A stretch of DNA of 12,247 bases from positions 1 to 12,247 of the forward strand of contig JAEZEQ010000011.1 in the NCBI GenBank assembly GCA_023432985.1. The letters run 5' to 3'. A program made the position numbers and the translations under genes. The notes beneath the pieces are model-generated. The model searched no databases. It worked only from the letters and a program-made list of their open reading frames with translations, and was not told where the DNA came from. Position 1 is the first letter of the stretch. Each line of letters opens with the position of its first letter. The DNA is from Bacteroidota bacterium. Its GTDB lineage: Bacteria > Bacteroidota > Bacteroidia > CAIKAF01. Positions 1-7,016 of this stretch are shown here, in pieces.

Positions 1-509
1 CAGCCCCAATTCTCGAGCATGCTGCCAAAGGGATAATATTCAGTGCTCATACGCAACTCCGGACGGTAGCGTTGCAACTGGGAGTTTTGTACGTCGCTCA
101 ATTTGTTCAACTTGCGATCCGATACCGTTGCCAATACATTACCCAAATGATTATTGAGTTCATATTCCTTCAATCCCGACCAAACTTTCTGTTTCTTATC
201 CGCAGTAAACGCTTCGTTAGCCATCGCATCGGACGGGTTCAGAAACTGAAATACCGAATTCTCCATTTGAGACATATCAATTGCGGATTTATTTTCAAAT
301 ATAATTTTTTTCTTCGAAATACCTAAACGGCTGCTTCCATAAAGCATAAATTCTTTACATGAAAGGGCATACTGCGCTCCGTCTTTGTTTATCTCATAAA
401 CCGCCATCACATTCCCCTGGGCGTCTAAGGCATAGATTTCGGCTTTTTGGGTGTTGTTGGCTTGATCCGTCACTCTTTTCACATTGCGGCGTCCCATCGC
501 ATCGTATCC
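1..509 (-). pseudogene. Rhs/YD-repeat core protein, 3' part, 5'-truncated and running off the left edge
   Basis: Read on the minus strand, one uninterrupted frame encodes the C-terminal part of an Rhs repeat-associated core. From upstream to downstream it shows a YD-repeat unit (GYDAMGRR), then LDAQGNVMAVYE, then LYGSSRLGI, then ELNNHLGNVLATVSDRK, then EYYPFGSM near the left edge. These are the usual landmarks, in order, of the Bacteroidota Rhs core just before its variable C-terminal tip. Rhs proteins are large beta-shell proteins that encase a C-terminal toxin. Only about 170 residues are visible. The recognisable homology begins near 509-525, where a full gene would have many more repeats, and at that point the plus-strand zeta gene begins. 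The open frame continues to a stop at 594-596 but is then only antisense to the zeta P-loop region. The first in-frame ATG is at 497. I infer a truncated or displaced Rhs end; the tip lies outside the window, so expression of a short product cannot be excluded. Confidence 0.82.
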
Positions 510-520
510 GAAATTTAATG

Positions 521-528
521 TAATTTTG
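521..528 (+). promoter_or_regulatory. Possible -7 element for the zeta toxin gene
   Basis: TAATTTTG matches the Bacteroidota -7 consensus TAnnTTTG and ends 5 bases before the ATG at 534. A transcript from here would have almost no leader. No TTTG/TTG lies 19-21 bases upstream. If real, the element sits at the edge of the truncated Rhs coding sequence. Confidence 0.3.
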
Positions 529-533
529 TATAA

Positions 534-1121
534 ATGTTTGAAAAGAACCTTTACATAATTGCTGGTTGTAACGGAGCCGGAAAGACAACGGCTTCATTTG
601 CAATTTTACCTGAGATTTTGGATTGTAAGGAATTTGTGAATGCGGATGAAATTGCGAAAGGACTCTCACCATTTCAACCGGAAAAAGTAGCAATTGAAGC
701 GGGAAGAATAATGCTAAATCGAATAGATGAATTATTCAAAAATCAAGAAAACTTTGCATTTGAAACAACTTTATCCACCAAAACGTTTAAAGAGAAAATT
801 AAGTTTGCGAAAGAAAATAATTACAACATAACATTAATTTTCTTTTGGCTTAGAAATCCCGAACTGGCTAAAGAACGTGTTAAAACCAGAGTAAATGAAG
901 GAGGGCACAATATCCCGCCGGATGTAATTGAAAGAAGATATATAAAGGGCATCAAAAATCTATTTGAGATTTATATAGGGATCGTTGATCAAGTTTTAAT
1001 TTTTGACAATTCTGAAGGAAAGCCCATATTAATAGCGGAAAAAAATTCGGGAGAAGAAATTATCGTTCACAGCACAAAAAAATTTAATAATCTAAAGAGT
1101 TATTATGAACAAGGAAGCTAA
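534..1121 (+). CDS. Zeta-toxin-family P-loop kinase
   Basis: This 195-residue protein belongs to the chromosomal zeta-toxin-like group, whose studied members phosphorylate UDP-N-acetylglucosamine and so block peptidoglycan synthesis. The Walker A loop GCNGAGKTT is at residues 11-19, NADEIA at 36-41 (D38 in the position of the catalytic Asp), and FETTLS at 76-81. A basic RVKTRVNEGGH...IPPDVIERRY segment follows, typical of the family's nucleotide-binding lid. It is intact and of normal length for this subgroup. The ATG at 534 is chosen because LYIIAGCNGAGKT must start within a few residues of the N-terminus. There is no clear Shine-Dalgarno. The stop overlaps the start of a 48-codon ORF by 17 bases. 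It abuts an Rhs fragment on the other strand, suggesting a transferred accessory module. UNAG-kinase activity is inferred from family membership; some relatives are plain nucleotide-binding proteins without shown toxicity. Confidence 0.85.
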   Translation: MFEKNLYIIAGCNGAGKTTASFAILPEILDCKEFVNADEIAKGLSPFQPEKVAIEAGRIMLNRIDELFKNQENFAFETTLSTKTFKEKIKFAKENNYNITLIFFWLRNPELAKERVKTRVNEGGHNIPPDVIERRYIKGIKNLFEIYIGIVDQVLIFDNSEGKPILIAEKNSGEEIIVHSTKKFNNLKSYYEQGS

Positions 1122-1251
1122 AAACATAAGAAAGAAGAAAATCATAAAAGGACTCGAAGAAGCCTATGAGAAAATGCTTGAATTTAAAAAAGAAAAAAAG
1201 AGCGAATTAGTAATAATTCGAGAAAATAAAATTGTTAAAGTAAAGCCTTAG
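1105..1251 (+). CDS. Small basic protein overlapping the zeta gene; candidate antitoxin or partner
   Basis: This ORF encodes 48 residues starting MNKEAKNIRKKKI and ending ENKIVKVKP. It is strongly charged, Lys-rich in its first third, has a probable amphipathic helix around residues 16-32 (GLEEAYEKMLEFKKEKK), and ends in a short hydrophobic/basic strand (LVIIRENKIVKVKP). The start ATG lies inside the zeta gene, 17 bases before the end of its stop codon, in another frame, so the two are probably translationally coupled. I do not recognise a named family and it does not look like the helical epsilon antitoxin. Location, size and overlap suggest a toxin partner; that role is inference. Codon use is as AT-rich as in the zeta gene. 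Confidence 0.6.
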   Translation: MNKEAKNIRKKKIIKGLEEAYEKMLEFKKEKKSELVIIRENKIVKVKP

Positions 1252-1398
1252 GGAATGTTTTTTACATGTTATAAAAAAGAAATCATTTGCCGATTGATGC
1301 TAAGTGTTTGGTTATGATTTAAAGTTGATATTTTTAAATTGTCTAAAACAGGGAAGTTTACCCAAATGGGGAAGTTTACCGGTGATGTATTCTTATTC
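1252..1398. other. Convergent intergenic stretch between the zeta module and the 156-residue exported protein
   Basis: This AT-rich spacer lies between two convergent genes. Apart from the direct repeat at 1351-1380 I see no coding potential and no convincing GC-rich hairpin with a T tract. Confidence 0.5.
1351..1380. repeat. 12-bp direct repeat, period 18
   Basis: GGGAAGTTTACC occurs at 1351-1362 and again at 1369-1380, separated by CAAATG. Between the copies is the short palindrome CCCAAATGGG. Repeated short motifs close to an end are typical of IS21-type termini, and a TG dinucleotide lies just upstream at 1340-1341, but no transposase is present. It could equally be a protein-binding site or a chance duplication. 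Confidence 0.6.
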
Positions 1399-1869
1399 TT
1401 ACTTTAAAATAATTTCAAAATTATTACTGCTTTTAACAATTGTATTATTTTTCAATATATAAATTGATTCTATGAAAAGTCTTTCATAGTTTACACTTTG
1501 TATCAGTGCTACTAAGATGTCACTGCCCACCCCTCCCGAATGCACGAACTCCCCATCTCTAAGTCGAGCAATAGGTACCATTGTAAATTTTAACACATCT
1601 CCACCTTGACATTTAACCTCAATGTATTTTATTCTCCGAAGTTTCGATTTCCTAATCTTACTTTCTTGAGCTTCTATTATAAGATCTTTGTTGTTATTAA
1701 ACTTCAATATGCAAATACACTCATTAGATTGAGTATATGAACTCATAGCACACGTAATCAAAAACAAAAATAAAAAACCGCTATTTAATAACTTCCTTGC
1801 GCAAACTTCCCTTAATCTGCTACACTCAAAAACAGAATTTTGTTTATACACAAGGCGCTTCATAGGCAT
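1399..1869 (-). CDS. Exported protein of unknown function with a GldM-tail-like C-terminus
   Basis: The protein has 156 residues. A hydrophobic stretch at about 30-46 (GFLFLFLITCAMSSYTQ) followed by a polar region looks like a signal peptide or membrane anchor. It is preceded by an unusually long N-region of about 27 residues with several Arg and Lys. The C-terminal half (from about 86, GGDVLKFTMVPIARL, through IESIYILKNNTIVKSSNNFEI) has the same order of elements as the last domain of GldM in this window: an F-x-V/M strand with Pro, a variable loop with G/S, a helix-like middle, F-x-E/I-x-V/I-I, a short turn, then a final S-x-x-F-x-I/V strand. That resemblance is by eye and weak. No neighbouring gene shares its direction closely; the next minus-strand gene upstream ends 209 bases away. 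A phase-correct promoter candidate sits directly before the start. Confidence 0.6.
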   Translation of the reverse strand: MPMKRLVYKQNSVFECSRLREVCARKLLNSGFLFLFLITCAMSSYTQSNECICILKFNNNKDLIIEAQESKIRKSKLRRIKYIEVKCQGGDVLKFTMVPIARLRDGEFVHSGGVGSDILVALIQSVNYERLFIESIYILKNNTIVKSSNNFEIILK

Positions 1870-1873
1870 GGTT

Positions 1874-1903
1874 TAAAGATAGGGAAATATACAATTATCG
1901 CAA
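1874..1903 (-). promoter_or_regulatory. Candidate Bacteroidota promoter for the 156-residue exported protein
   Basis: On the minus strand TTG (1903-1901), a 19-base spacer, and TATCTTTA (1881-1874) fit the TTTG-N19-21-TAnnTTTG pattern except for the last base. The ATG at 1869 follows after only 4 bases, which would make the transcript nearly leaderless or favour the second Met at 1863. Confidence 0.35.
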
Positions 1904-2078
1904 GGAGAAAGGAGATGATTTTTTCGTTTTTTAGAGAAGCATAGCCCTTCTAATTGCTAACTACAAGCCAACAATTTACCCGTAGAAAATCGCAATATAG
2001 AGGCATAGAAAACAGGAAAAACAAATATAGGCGGGCTTGATTATATTGGCTGTTGAGACAGATGCCAAACCCAAACAT

Positions 2079-3263
2079 TTAATCCTTTGCCCGAATAAGG
2101 CTCACCCATTCTTCGGTATTTTTTTTCCAGCTGAAATGGTCCAGCACAAATTGCCTTGCATGGGCGGCGGGATTGAGTTCCTTACGGTGCAATTTCCATA
2201 ACAATTCGGCAAAATCACGACTATTATCGGCCACCAAAAGGCAGGATTCCGGAGCTTGAATTCCGTCGTTGGCATTACTGGTAGTAACCACATTACAGCC
2301 GCAGGCCATGGCTTCGAGTATTTTATTCTGTTGTCCCGTATTAATGCGCATAGGCGCTGCCATAATTTTAGCATCTTGATAAAAAGGGTAAGTTTCGGGT
2401 ACATTTGCGTGGATATGAACACCTTTCACCGCAGCCCATTTCCATACCTTTCTATCCGGATTACTTCCCACAATACGCACAATGGGGAACCAATTTCTTT
2501 GATGTAAGAGTGGGAGAATTTCTTCTATGAGCCAGCTGCATGCTTCGATATTGGGTTTATAGCCCAAATTCCCCACAAACAAAATATCCGTATTTCTTAC
2601 TCCGGAATTTTCTGTAAACGTATCCGTATCAATGCCATTGCTTATAATCTTCACTTTATGGCGCACACTTTCCGGCAATTTATCTTTATCGCGTTGGGAG
2701 ATAATATAACTATGCTCGAAGGCCTGAATCGCTTGTTCCTCATAGGCCAGGAGGCGTTTATATTCCCATTTCCAAAACCATTTTATCCACTTTTTTTCGG
2801 TATGTGCACGCAGCAAAATATTGTGACTCATACAATCCATAAGGTCCAAAGCAGCTTTTTGTCCCCTCACTTCTGTAGCATAAGGGAACATGCGAATCAG
2901 TTGAAAAAAAACGGTTTGTGGATTAATTTCCCGAATAAAATGGCGCAATTCTTTTTTGAACCAAGGGTGATAAAAATATCCAACCTGAAAGGGAATAATT
3001 TGCGTAAACATGCGTAATCCCGCCAAAAAGGCATCCATTTTGGTAATGGGAAAAATGCGGATTTCGCATACATATTTCCTAATTTCTTCGGCATACGTAT
3101 CCGGAATCGTTTTTGCATCATGGAAGCAAATCACGTATACATTGCTGTGTGCAGAAAGCACCTTAATCTGCTCCCATGCTCTTAACCTGTCACCTTTATC
3201 GGTGGGGAGCGGGAAACGAGATAAAACAAACAAAACAGATGGACGCGTTGAGTTCACAGGCAA
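2079..3263 (-). CDS. GT4-type glycosyltransferase, distal gene of the envelope operon
   Basis: This 394-residue GT-B-fold glycosyltransferase has an acceptor-side N-domain opening with VLFVLSRFPLP followed by DKGDRLR (about 10-28), the 'RFP-P-P-KGD-R' start typical of sugar transferases related to the PEP-CTERM-locus group. The C-domain starts around NTDILFVGNLGYKPN (224-238). The nucleotide-sugar motif is NKILEAMACGCNVVTT (313-328), containing the Glu expected to contact the donor ribose. No signal peptide or membrane span is seen; it should act at the cytoplasmic face of the inner membrane. It starts 7 bases after the stop of the other glycosyltransferase and so is very likely co-transcribed with it and the LptF/G-like permease. 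The sugar donor and acceptor cannot be read from sequence. No terminator is visible after the stop. Confidence 0.85.
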   Translation of the reverse strand: MPVNSTRPSVLFVLSRFPLPTDKGDRLRAWEQIKVLSAHSNVYVICFHDAKTIPDTYAEEIRKYVCEIRIFPITKMDAFLAGLRMFTQIIPFQVGYFYHPWFKKELRHFIREINPQTVFFQLIRMFPYATEVRGQKAALDLMDCMSHNILLRAHTEKKWIKWFWKWEYKRLLAYEEQAIQAFEHSYIISQRDKDKLPESVRHKVKIISNGIDTDTFTENSGVRNTDILFVGNLGYKPNIEACSWLIEEILPLLHQRNWFPIVRIVGSNPDRKVWKWAAVKGVHIHANVPETYPFYQDAKIMAAPMRINTGQQNKILEAMACGCNVVTTSNANDGIQAPESCLLVADNSRDFAELLWKLHRKELNPAAHARQFVLDHFSWKKNTEEWVSLIRAKD

Positions 3264-3270
3264 ACCTACA

Positions 3271-4470
3271 TTAATTCTTCCATTTATCCAATGCTTCTTT
3301 CATTTGCTTACTCTGTTCATGGAGTGCAAAATGCGTTGCGACTAAATCTTTAGCTGCTTTGGCCAAGTTTCCGTAGAGCTCAGGTTCTTCGTGCAGGCGC
3401 GCTATAGCTTCCAAAAAATCGGATGGATTGCTGAATGGCAAAAAGTGTTGTCCCTCTATAGCCGGGATTCCATCCATTCCGGCCCGGGTCGACAATACAG
3501 GAATGCCGAGTGCCATCGTTTCCACAATTTTCATTCGTATACCACTACCCGATTTCAGCGGTACGACCAAAAGGTCTTTATCCTTTACAAAATCGGCATA
3601 AGAAGGCACTTCGCCCACTACTTTAAAATGGGCCGAAACCTCATATCTATTCATGGGGAAATGGCGTCCTCCGGCATAAAAAACGGCATGCGGGAAGTGG
3701 CGAGAAAGTTCGGGCAAAAATGCATGCACAAAATAGTCTACCGCTTCCAGGTTGGGTTGCCAATTCATAGCCCCTATATGAAAAAGAGAAAAATGTCCGT
3801 TTTTCGGGAAGCTGCGTATCCTTTCATTTTCCGGCAATTGTACAGAAGGATAAATCAGTTCGACCGCTAGCTTCAAACCTCTGAAAAAATCGGCTGTATT
3901 TGGTGAGATAGCCCAAACCATAGTAGGATACAAAGCCAATTTTTTTTCGAAATTCTTCAATCTTTTGGCCATAATAGAGAGATAGAATTTCTTGGCGGGT
4001 TTACTTTCACGGGCTAATTTTTCCCATATTTCCGATTCCACATTATGCGCCCTGTAGACCATTGGAATATTCAAATGACTTAAAGCGGGTATTTGAGCCA
4101 TAGCAAAGAGTCCGTCCAGTACCAAAAAATCAGGTTCAAACTTTTCGCATGCCTTAATAATTTGCTTAGAGACCTCAGGAAGTTGTACGCGAGAAATATG
4201 CAGCGATTCCTTTTCGAAGAGGAGATTTTTCAGCAGTTTAGAAATATCTATATGCGTATCCACCGAAATGGGGTCAAAAGAAAAGGCTTTATTTTCCCAT
4301 TCCGGGAAGAGTAGTTCCGGTTTGAGCGGGTGTTTATACGTATCAAAAATCAGTGCATGAATGGCATAACCGGCCTGCAACAAACCGTCGATAAGCGATT
4401 TGGTTGCGGCAGTTCCTCCGTCTATATTGGGAAAAGGTGATTTATTGCAGAGGACAATTATTTTTTCCAT
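3271..4470 (-). CDS. GT4-type glycosyltransferase, middle gene of the envelope operon
   Basis: This 399-residue cytoplasmic glycosyltransferase has a GT-B layout. The N-domain has PFPNIDGGTAATKSL (12-26), the glycine-rich acceptor loop, and YRAHNVESEIW (139-149), the 'R-HN-E' signature of several GT4 subfamilies. The C-domain has FHIGAMNWQPN (230-240) and GSGIRMKIVETMALGIPVLS (308-327), the donor-binding E-x-x-A/M-x-G block. It shares architecture with the next gene but is clearly diverged from it, so the two probably add different sugars or linkages. Its ATG lies inside the end of the upstream permease gene (13-base overlap), implying translational coupling. Substrate is not predictable; a role in LPS core, O-chain or exopolysaccharide is inferred from the permease neighbour. 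Confidence 0.86.
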   Translation of the reverse strand: MEKIIVLCNKSPFPNIDGGTAATKSLIDGLLQAGYAIHALIFDTYKHPLKPELLFPEWENKAFSFDPISVDTHIDISKLLKNLLFEKESLHISRVQLPEVSKQIIKACEKFEPDFLVLDGLFAMAQIPALSHLNIPMVYRAHNVESEIWEKLARESKPAKKFYLSIMAKRLKNFEKKLALYPTMVWAISPNTADFFRGLKLAVELIYPSVQLPENERIRSFPKNGHFSLFHIGAMNWQPNLEAVDYFVHAFLPELSRHFPHAVFYAGGRHFPMNRYEVSAHFKVVGEVPSYADFVKDKDLLVVPLKSGSGIRMKIVETMALGIPVLSTRAGMDGIPAIEGQHFLPFSNPSDFLEAIARLHEEPELYGNLAKAAKDLVATHFALHEQSKQMKEALDKWKN

Positions 4471-6008
4471 TTCGAATAAAAGAGCATTTTTCGCAGCATC
4501 ACCTTATAGGTTTCCCGATCAAAAATTTTGCTGTCATTGGCCGCCATATAGGTAAGAATAATACCGAATGGGAGGAGAACGAGGGTACTGATCCACATGC
4601 CCATAAAAGGCGTCATCGAGAGCGATTTAGCAGCTTTTTCTCCAATAGTACTCAGCACATAATAAAAGATAAAAATTCCGGTTGCGGCTACGAGCGGCAG
4701 GCCCAATCCGCCCCTTTTAATAATAGCTCCCAAAGGCGCACCTATAAAAAAGAGCAAGATACAGGCTATAGATAAAGTAAATTTGCGGTGCCATTCCGTT
4801 TTATGTCGCGCTAAATTTTGCTGACGGTGTTTTTTTTCATTCGAATAATCGTCGGCCCGGGCGCGATTACTTTTCGAGACATTCAGGGCAAGGTCATACA
4901 ATTGCAATTGCGTTTCGTTGGGGAGAGAATCCATCCATGATTCCGAGGCCAGGGTATTGAGAGCTAATTTTTTAAATCCGGAATCCGTTCTCGTTGGTTC
5001 GACCACCGCATTCGCATTAATCGGATTTGCGTTTAAAATGGGAGCAATGGGATTTGCCTTCATTTTTTCCATGGGCATATTACGATTGCTGTATTCTTTT
5101 CTTCCAAAAAAGTAGGTTTTACGCATGCTGTTATTGTAGGCTCCGGATCTTTGCACGCCTTCATTTCGTATATCGAACATGGCTTTATCGAGCTGAGAGA
5201 TCGTCATCATTTGGTAATGATCTTTATACAAATCCTCCGATTCACGCGACAATTTAAAAGAAGACAAATCGATAAGCAGCACTTGGGTTTTAAAGAACTC
5301 GGTCATTTCGGGGACGGCCGGATCTCTTTTTCCAAAAAATCCCATTTCGTCGTAAGTAACCCCGTTATGTAGGGAGAGAACCAGGTATCCACCATCCGAG
5401 GATACTTCTACGCGGCCTGTTTCGGCGAGGGTTACACGTCCGTTTCCTTTCGAATAATCGGAATGATCATAGATCAAAATTTCTTTGAGCGATTTTTTAT
5501 CCTTTCCCACTTCGGCCACTTTCACCACCATATCGGGTATTCCGTCGTAGAAAGTACCGGGTTGAATATCGAGAGCGGGTCTTTGCCGTTGTATATCGAG
5601 GATGAGGGAACGGGCTTTGAGGTTGGCCACGGGCAAGATATTATTCGAAAAATAAAACGCGGCCAGAGCGGTGAGGAGTGAGAAAATAATAAGCGGTCTT
5701 AAAAGTCGGTAGAGAGAAACGCCGGCTGATTTAACGGCAACCAGTTCGAGATTTTCGGCCATACCACCGAGGGTCATAATACTGCTCAGCAGAATAGCGA
5801 GGGGCAGGGCCATGGGAACCAAACTTGCTGAAGTGTACCACATCAATTCGATAATAACCGATGTTTCGAGGCCTTTCCCAACGAGATCGTCTACATATTT
5901 CCATACAAATTGCATAAGGAGTACGAACTCTGCAATAAAGAAAGTGAGAATAAAAGGTCCCAGATAGGACATTAAAGTATATTTATGTAAACGTTTAACC
6001 ACAGCCAT
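4458..6008 (-). CDS. LptF/LptG (YjgP/YjgQ) family LPS export permease
   Basis: This inner-membrane component of the LPS transporter works with the LptB ATPase to pull LPS out of the membrane and feed the periplasmic bridge. Numbered from the longer start at 6023, membrane spans are visible at about 21-41, 65-88 and 107-127, then a large periplasmic region, then 415-437, 440-460 and 473-494. The conserved MAENLELVAVKSAGVSL coupling-helix region is at about 88-104, and APLGAIIKRGGLG at about 429-441. I prefer the ATG at 6008 (MAVVKRLHKYTL) over 6023 because KRLHKYTLMSYL is the family's normal beginning; the upstream MICAC adds nothing. At about 516 residues it is far longer than the E. coli proteins (about 360). 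The excess is in the periplasmic region, including a low-complexity Asn/Pro/Ala stretch at about 323-342. First gene of the operon with two glycosyltransferases. It cannot be assigned as LptF or LptG. Confidence 0.9.
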   Translation of the reverse strand: MAVVKRLHKYTLMSYLGPFILTFFIAEFVLLMQFVWKYVDDLVGKGLETSVIIELMWYTSASLVPMALPLAILLSSIMTLGGMAENLELVAVKSAGVSLYRLLRPLIIFSLLTALAAFYFSNNILPVANLKARSLILDIQRQRPALDIQPGTFYDGIPDMVVKVAEVGKDKKSLKEILIYDHSDYSKGNGRVTLAETGRVEVSSDGGYLVLSLHNGVTYDEMGFFGKRDPAVPEMTEFFKTQVLLIDLSSFKLSRESEDLYKDHYQMMTISQLDKAMFDIRNEGVQRSGAYNNSMRKTYFFGRKEYSNRNMPMEKMKANPIAPILNANPINANAVVEPTRTDSGFKKLALNTLASESWMDSLPNETQLQLYDLALNVSKSNRARADDYSNEKKHRQQNLARHKTEWHRKFTLSIACILLFFIGAPLGAIIKRGGLGLPLVAATGIFIFYYVLSTIGEKAAKSLSMTPFMGMWISTLVLLPFGIILTYMAANDSKIFDRETYKVMLRKMLFYSKWKK

Positions 6009-6081
6009 ACAAGCACAAATCAATTCGATAAAACGGGAATAATCTTCACATCGTATATTAGATTATCTATCGTTAAAAAAG

Positions 6082-6089
6082 CAAAATTA
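6082..6089 (-). promoter_or_regulatory. Possible -7 element for the LptF/G-glycosyltransferase operon
   Basis: The minus strand reads TAATTTTG, a match to TAnnTTTG, about 75 bases before the preferred ATG at 6008. TTTG motifs lie upstream but at spacings of only 11 and 15 bases, shorter than usual. Confidence 0.3.
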
Positions 6090-6138
6090 CAAATACCAAG
6101 CAAACAAAATGCGTTAAAATGAGAAACACCTTGAAAAT

Positions 6139-6966
6139 ATGCTGCACCTATTGATGTACCTATTCAGTTTTGGGGCTATAGATATAGACCAAGCCGTAAA
6201 GAGCAATCAAGTCGACCTGGACGTTCGTTCCCGGTCCGAATCTGCCCATTATCAGTATCCCTTATCTGTAAGTGTGCGGAATATAAGTGGAAAAAGCTTG
6301 GAGATAAACATACCGACGGGGAGCATTTTTTTGCCTCCGGACAGCAGTTATCAAGGCTTTATGAGTGTAGAACCCATGCTGGTGCAATTGGCACCCGGGG
6401 AAACAAAAAGAGTGAATATGCCCGGCATGTGCATACATCAAAATCGTTCGGCACCGGGAGCGGATGTAGCCTATCGTTATGAGGGCAGGGCAAAAGGTCA
6501 ATTATTATCCACGGCCGAAATGTTAGAAAAAGAAGGTTTAAAAGAGAGTTCGCTCGGTCAATATGCCGTTTGGGCGGTAAGTGATGCAATGCCATTAGAA
6601 GAAATTTTGGCCTTTGATGAAGAAAAGAAAGAGAAGGTTTTAAAATATCTGACGGGTTTATTAGATGTGCCAATGCCTAAGGCTCCCACGGAGGATGATT
6701 ACAGAAGGAACATACATGCGCGTCCGAAGGTAGAGATTGGAGGGAAATATGAATTCCGCCTATCGCGTCCTCGCGCTATACAAATAGCCATGTTCGACAA
6801 GAACAATATATTGGTGCGGGAGCTATACAATAATCCCAACGAAGCGGCCGGTTACAAGCGTATAGATTTTTCCTTTGATGCTTCGGTATATAATGATGAT
6901 CGGTATTATTTTCGTTTATTGAGTGATGGAGAAATAAAAATGGAAACAGAGATGACGAATTATTGA
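6139..6966 (+). CDS. Exported protein of unknown function (two beta-rich domains)
   Basis: The protein has 275 residues. The N-terminus (LHLLMYLFSFGA) is hydrophobic but lacks the basic residues of a normal signal peptide (see the finding on a possible frameshift). Residues about 25-150 look like a beta-rich domain: YPLSVSVRNISGKSLEINIP at 40-59, the 'sequence of strand, NISGK, strand' start of many extracellular Ig-like modules, then LAPGETKRVNMPGMCIH (84-100) and QYAVWAVSD (141-149). Residues about 197-272 (EIGGKYEFRLSRPRAIQIAM, then VRELYNN, DFSF and YYFRLLSDGEI) resemble a FlgD- or sorting-domain-like beta module, where an interaction with the cell surface would be expected. I recognise no named family. 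The stop is 11 bases before the rpsP -7 element, so it is probably a separate unit, read divergently from the LptF/G operon. Confidence 0.75.
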   Translation: MLHLLMYLFSFGAIDIDQAVKSNQVDLDVRSRSESAHYQYPLSVSVRNISGKSLEINIPTGSIFLPPDSSYQGFMSVEPMLVQLAPGETKRVNMPGMCIHQNRSAPGADVAYRYEGRAKGQLLSTAEMLEKEGLKESSLGQYAVWAVSDAMPLEEILAFDEEKKEKVLKYLTGLLDVPMPKAPTEDDYRRNIHARPKVEIGGKYEFRLSRPRAIQIAMFDKNNILVRELYNNPNEAAGYKRIDFSFDASVYNDDRYYFRLLSDGEIKMETEMTNY

Positions 6967-6977
6967 AAAATAATTCT

Positions 6978-6985
6978 TATCTTTG
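6978..6985 (+). promoter_or_regulatory. Bacteroidota -7 promoter element driving rpsP-rimM-trmN6
   Basis: TATCTTTG is a perfect TAnnTTTG match, followed by CCGTCC and an A/T-rich leader up to the ATG at 7017. Transcription would start near 6990. This is the arrangement expected for a highly expressed ribosomal gene in this phylum. The -33 TTTG is not evident at the normal distance. Confidence 0.6.
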
Positions 6986-7016
6986 CCGTCCTTAAATTTT
7001 TATAAAAAAATATATT

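Noticed and set aside
394..693. Open frame of 99 codons on the minus strand crossing the Rhs/zeta junction
   Set aside because: It is out of frame with the Rhs homology and antisense to the zeta P-loop; the translation has no recognisable features.
1796..1811. GCAAACTTCCC, similar to the complement of the direct repeat at 1351-1380
   Set aside because: Only a partial match and it lies inside the coding region of the 156-residue protein; probably chance.
1931..1953. Hairpin TTAGAGAAG...CTTCTAA in the 1870-2078 spacer
   Set aside because: It has a bulge, few G-C pairs and no T tract following on either strand, so it is not a convincing terminator.
1870..2078. Possible small RNA or gene in the spacer upstream of the 156-residue protein
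   Set aside because: No coding frame with a start and no stable structure apparent; only the promoter candidate near 1874-1903 was kept.
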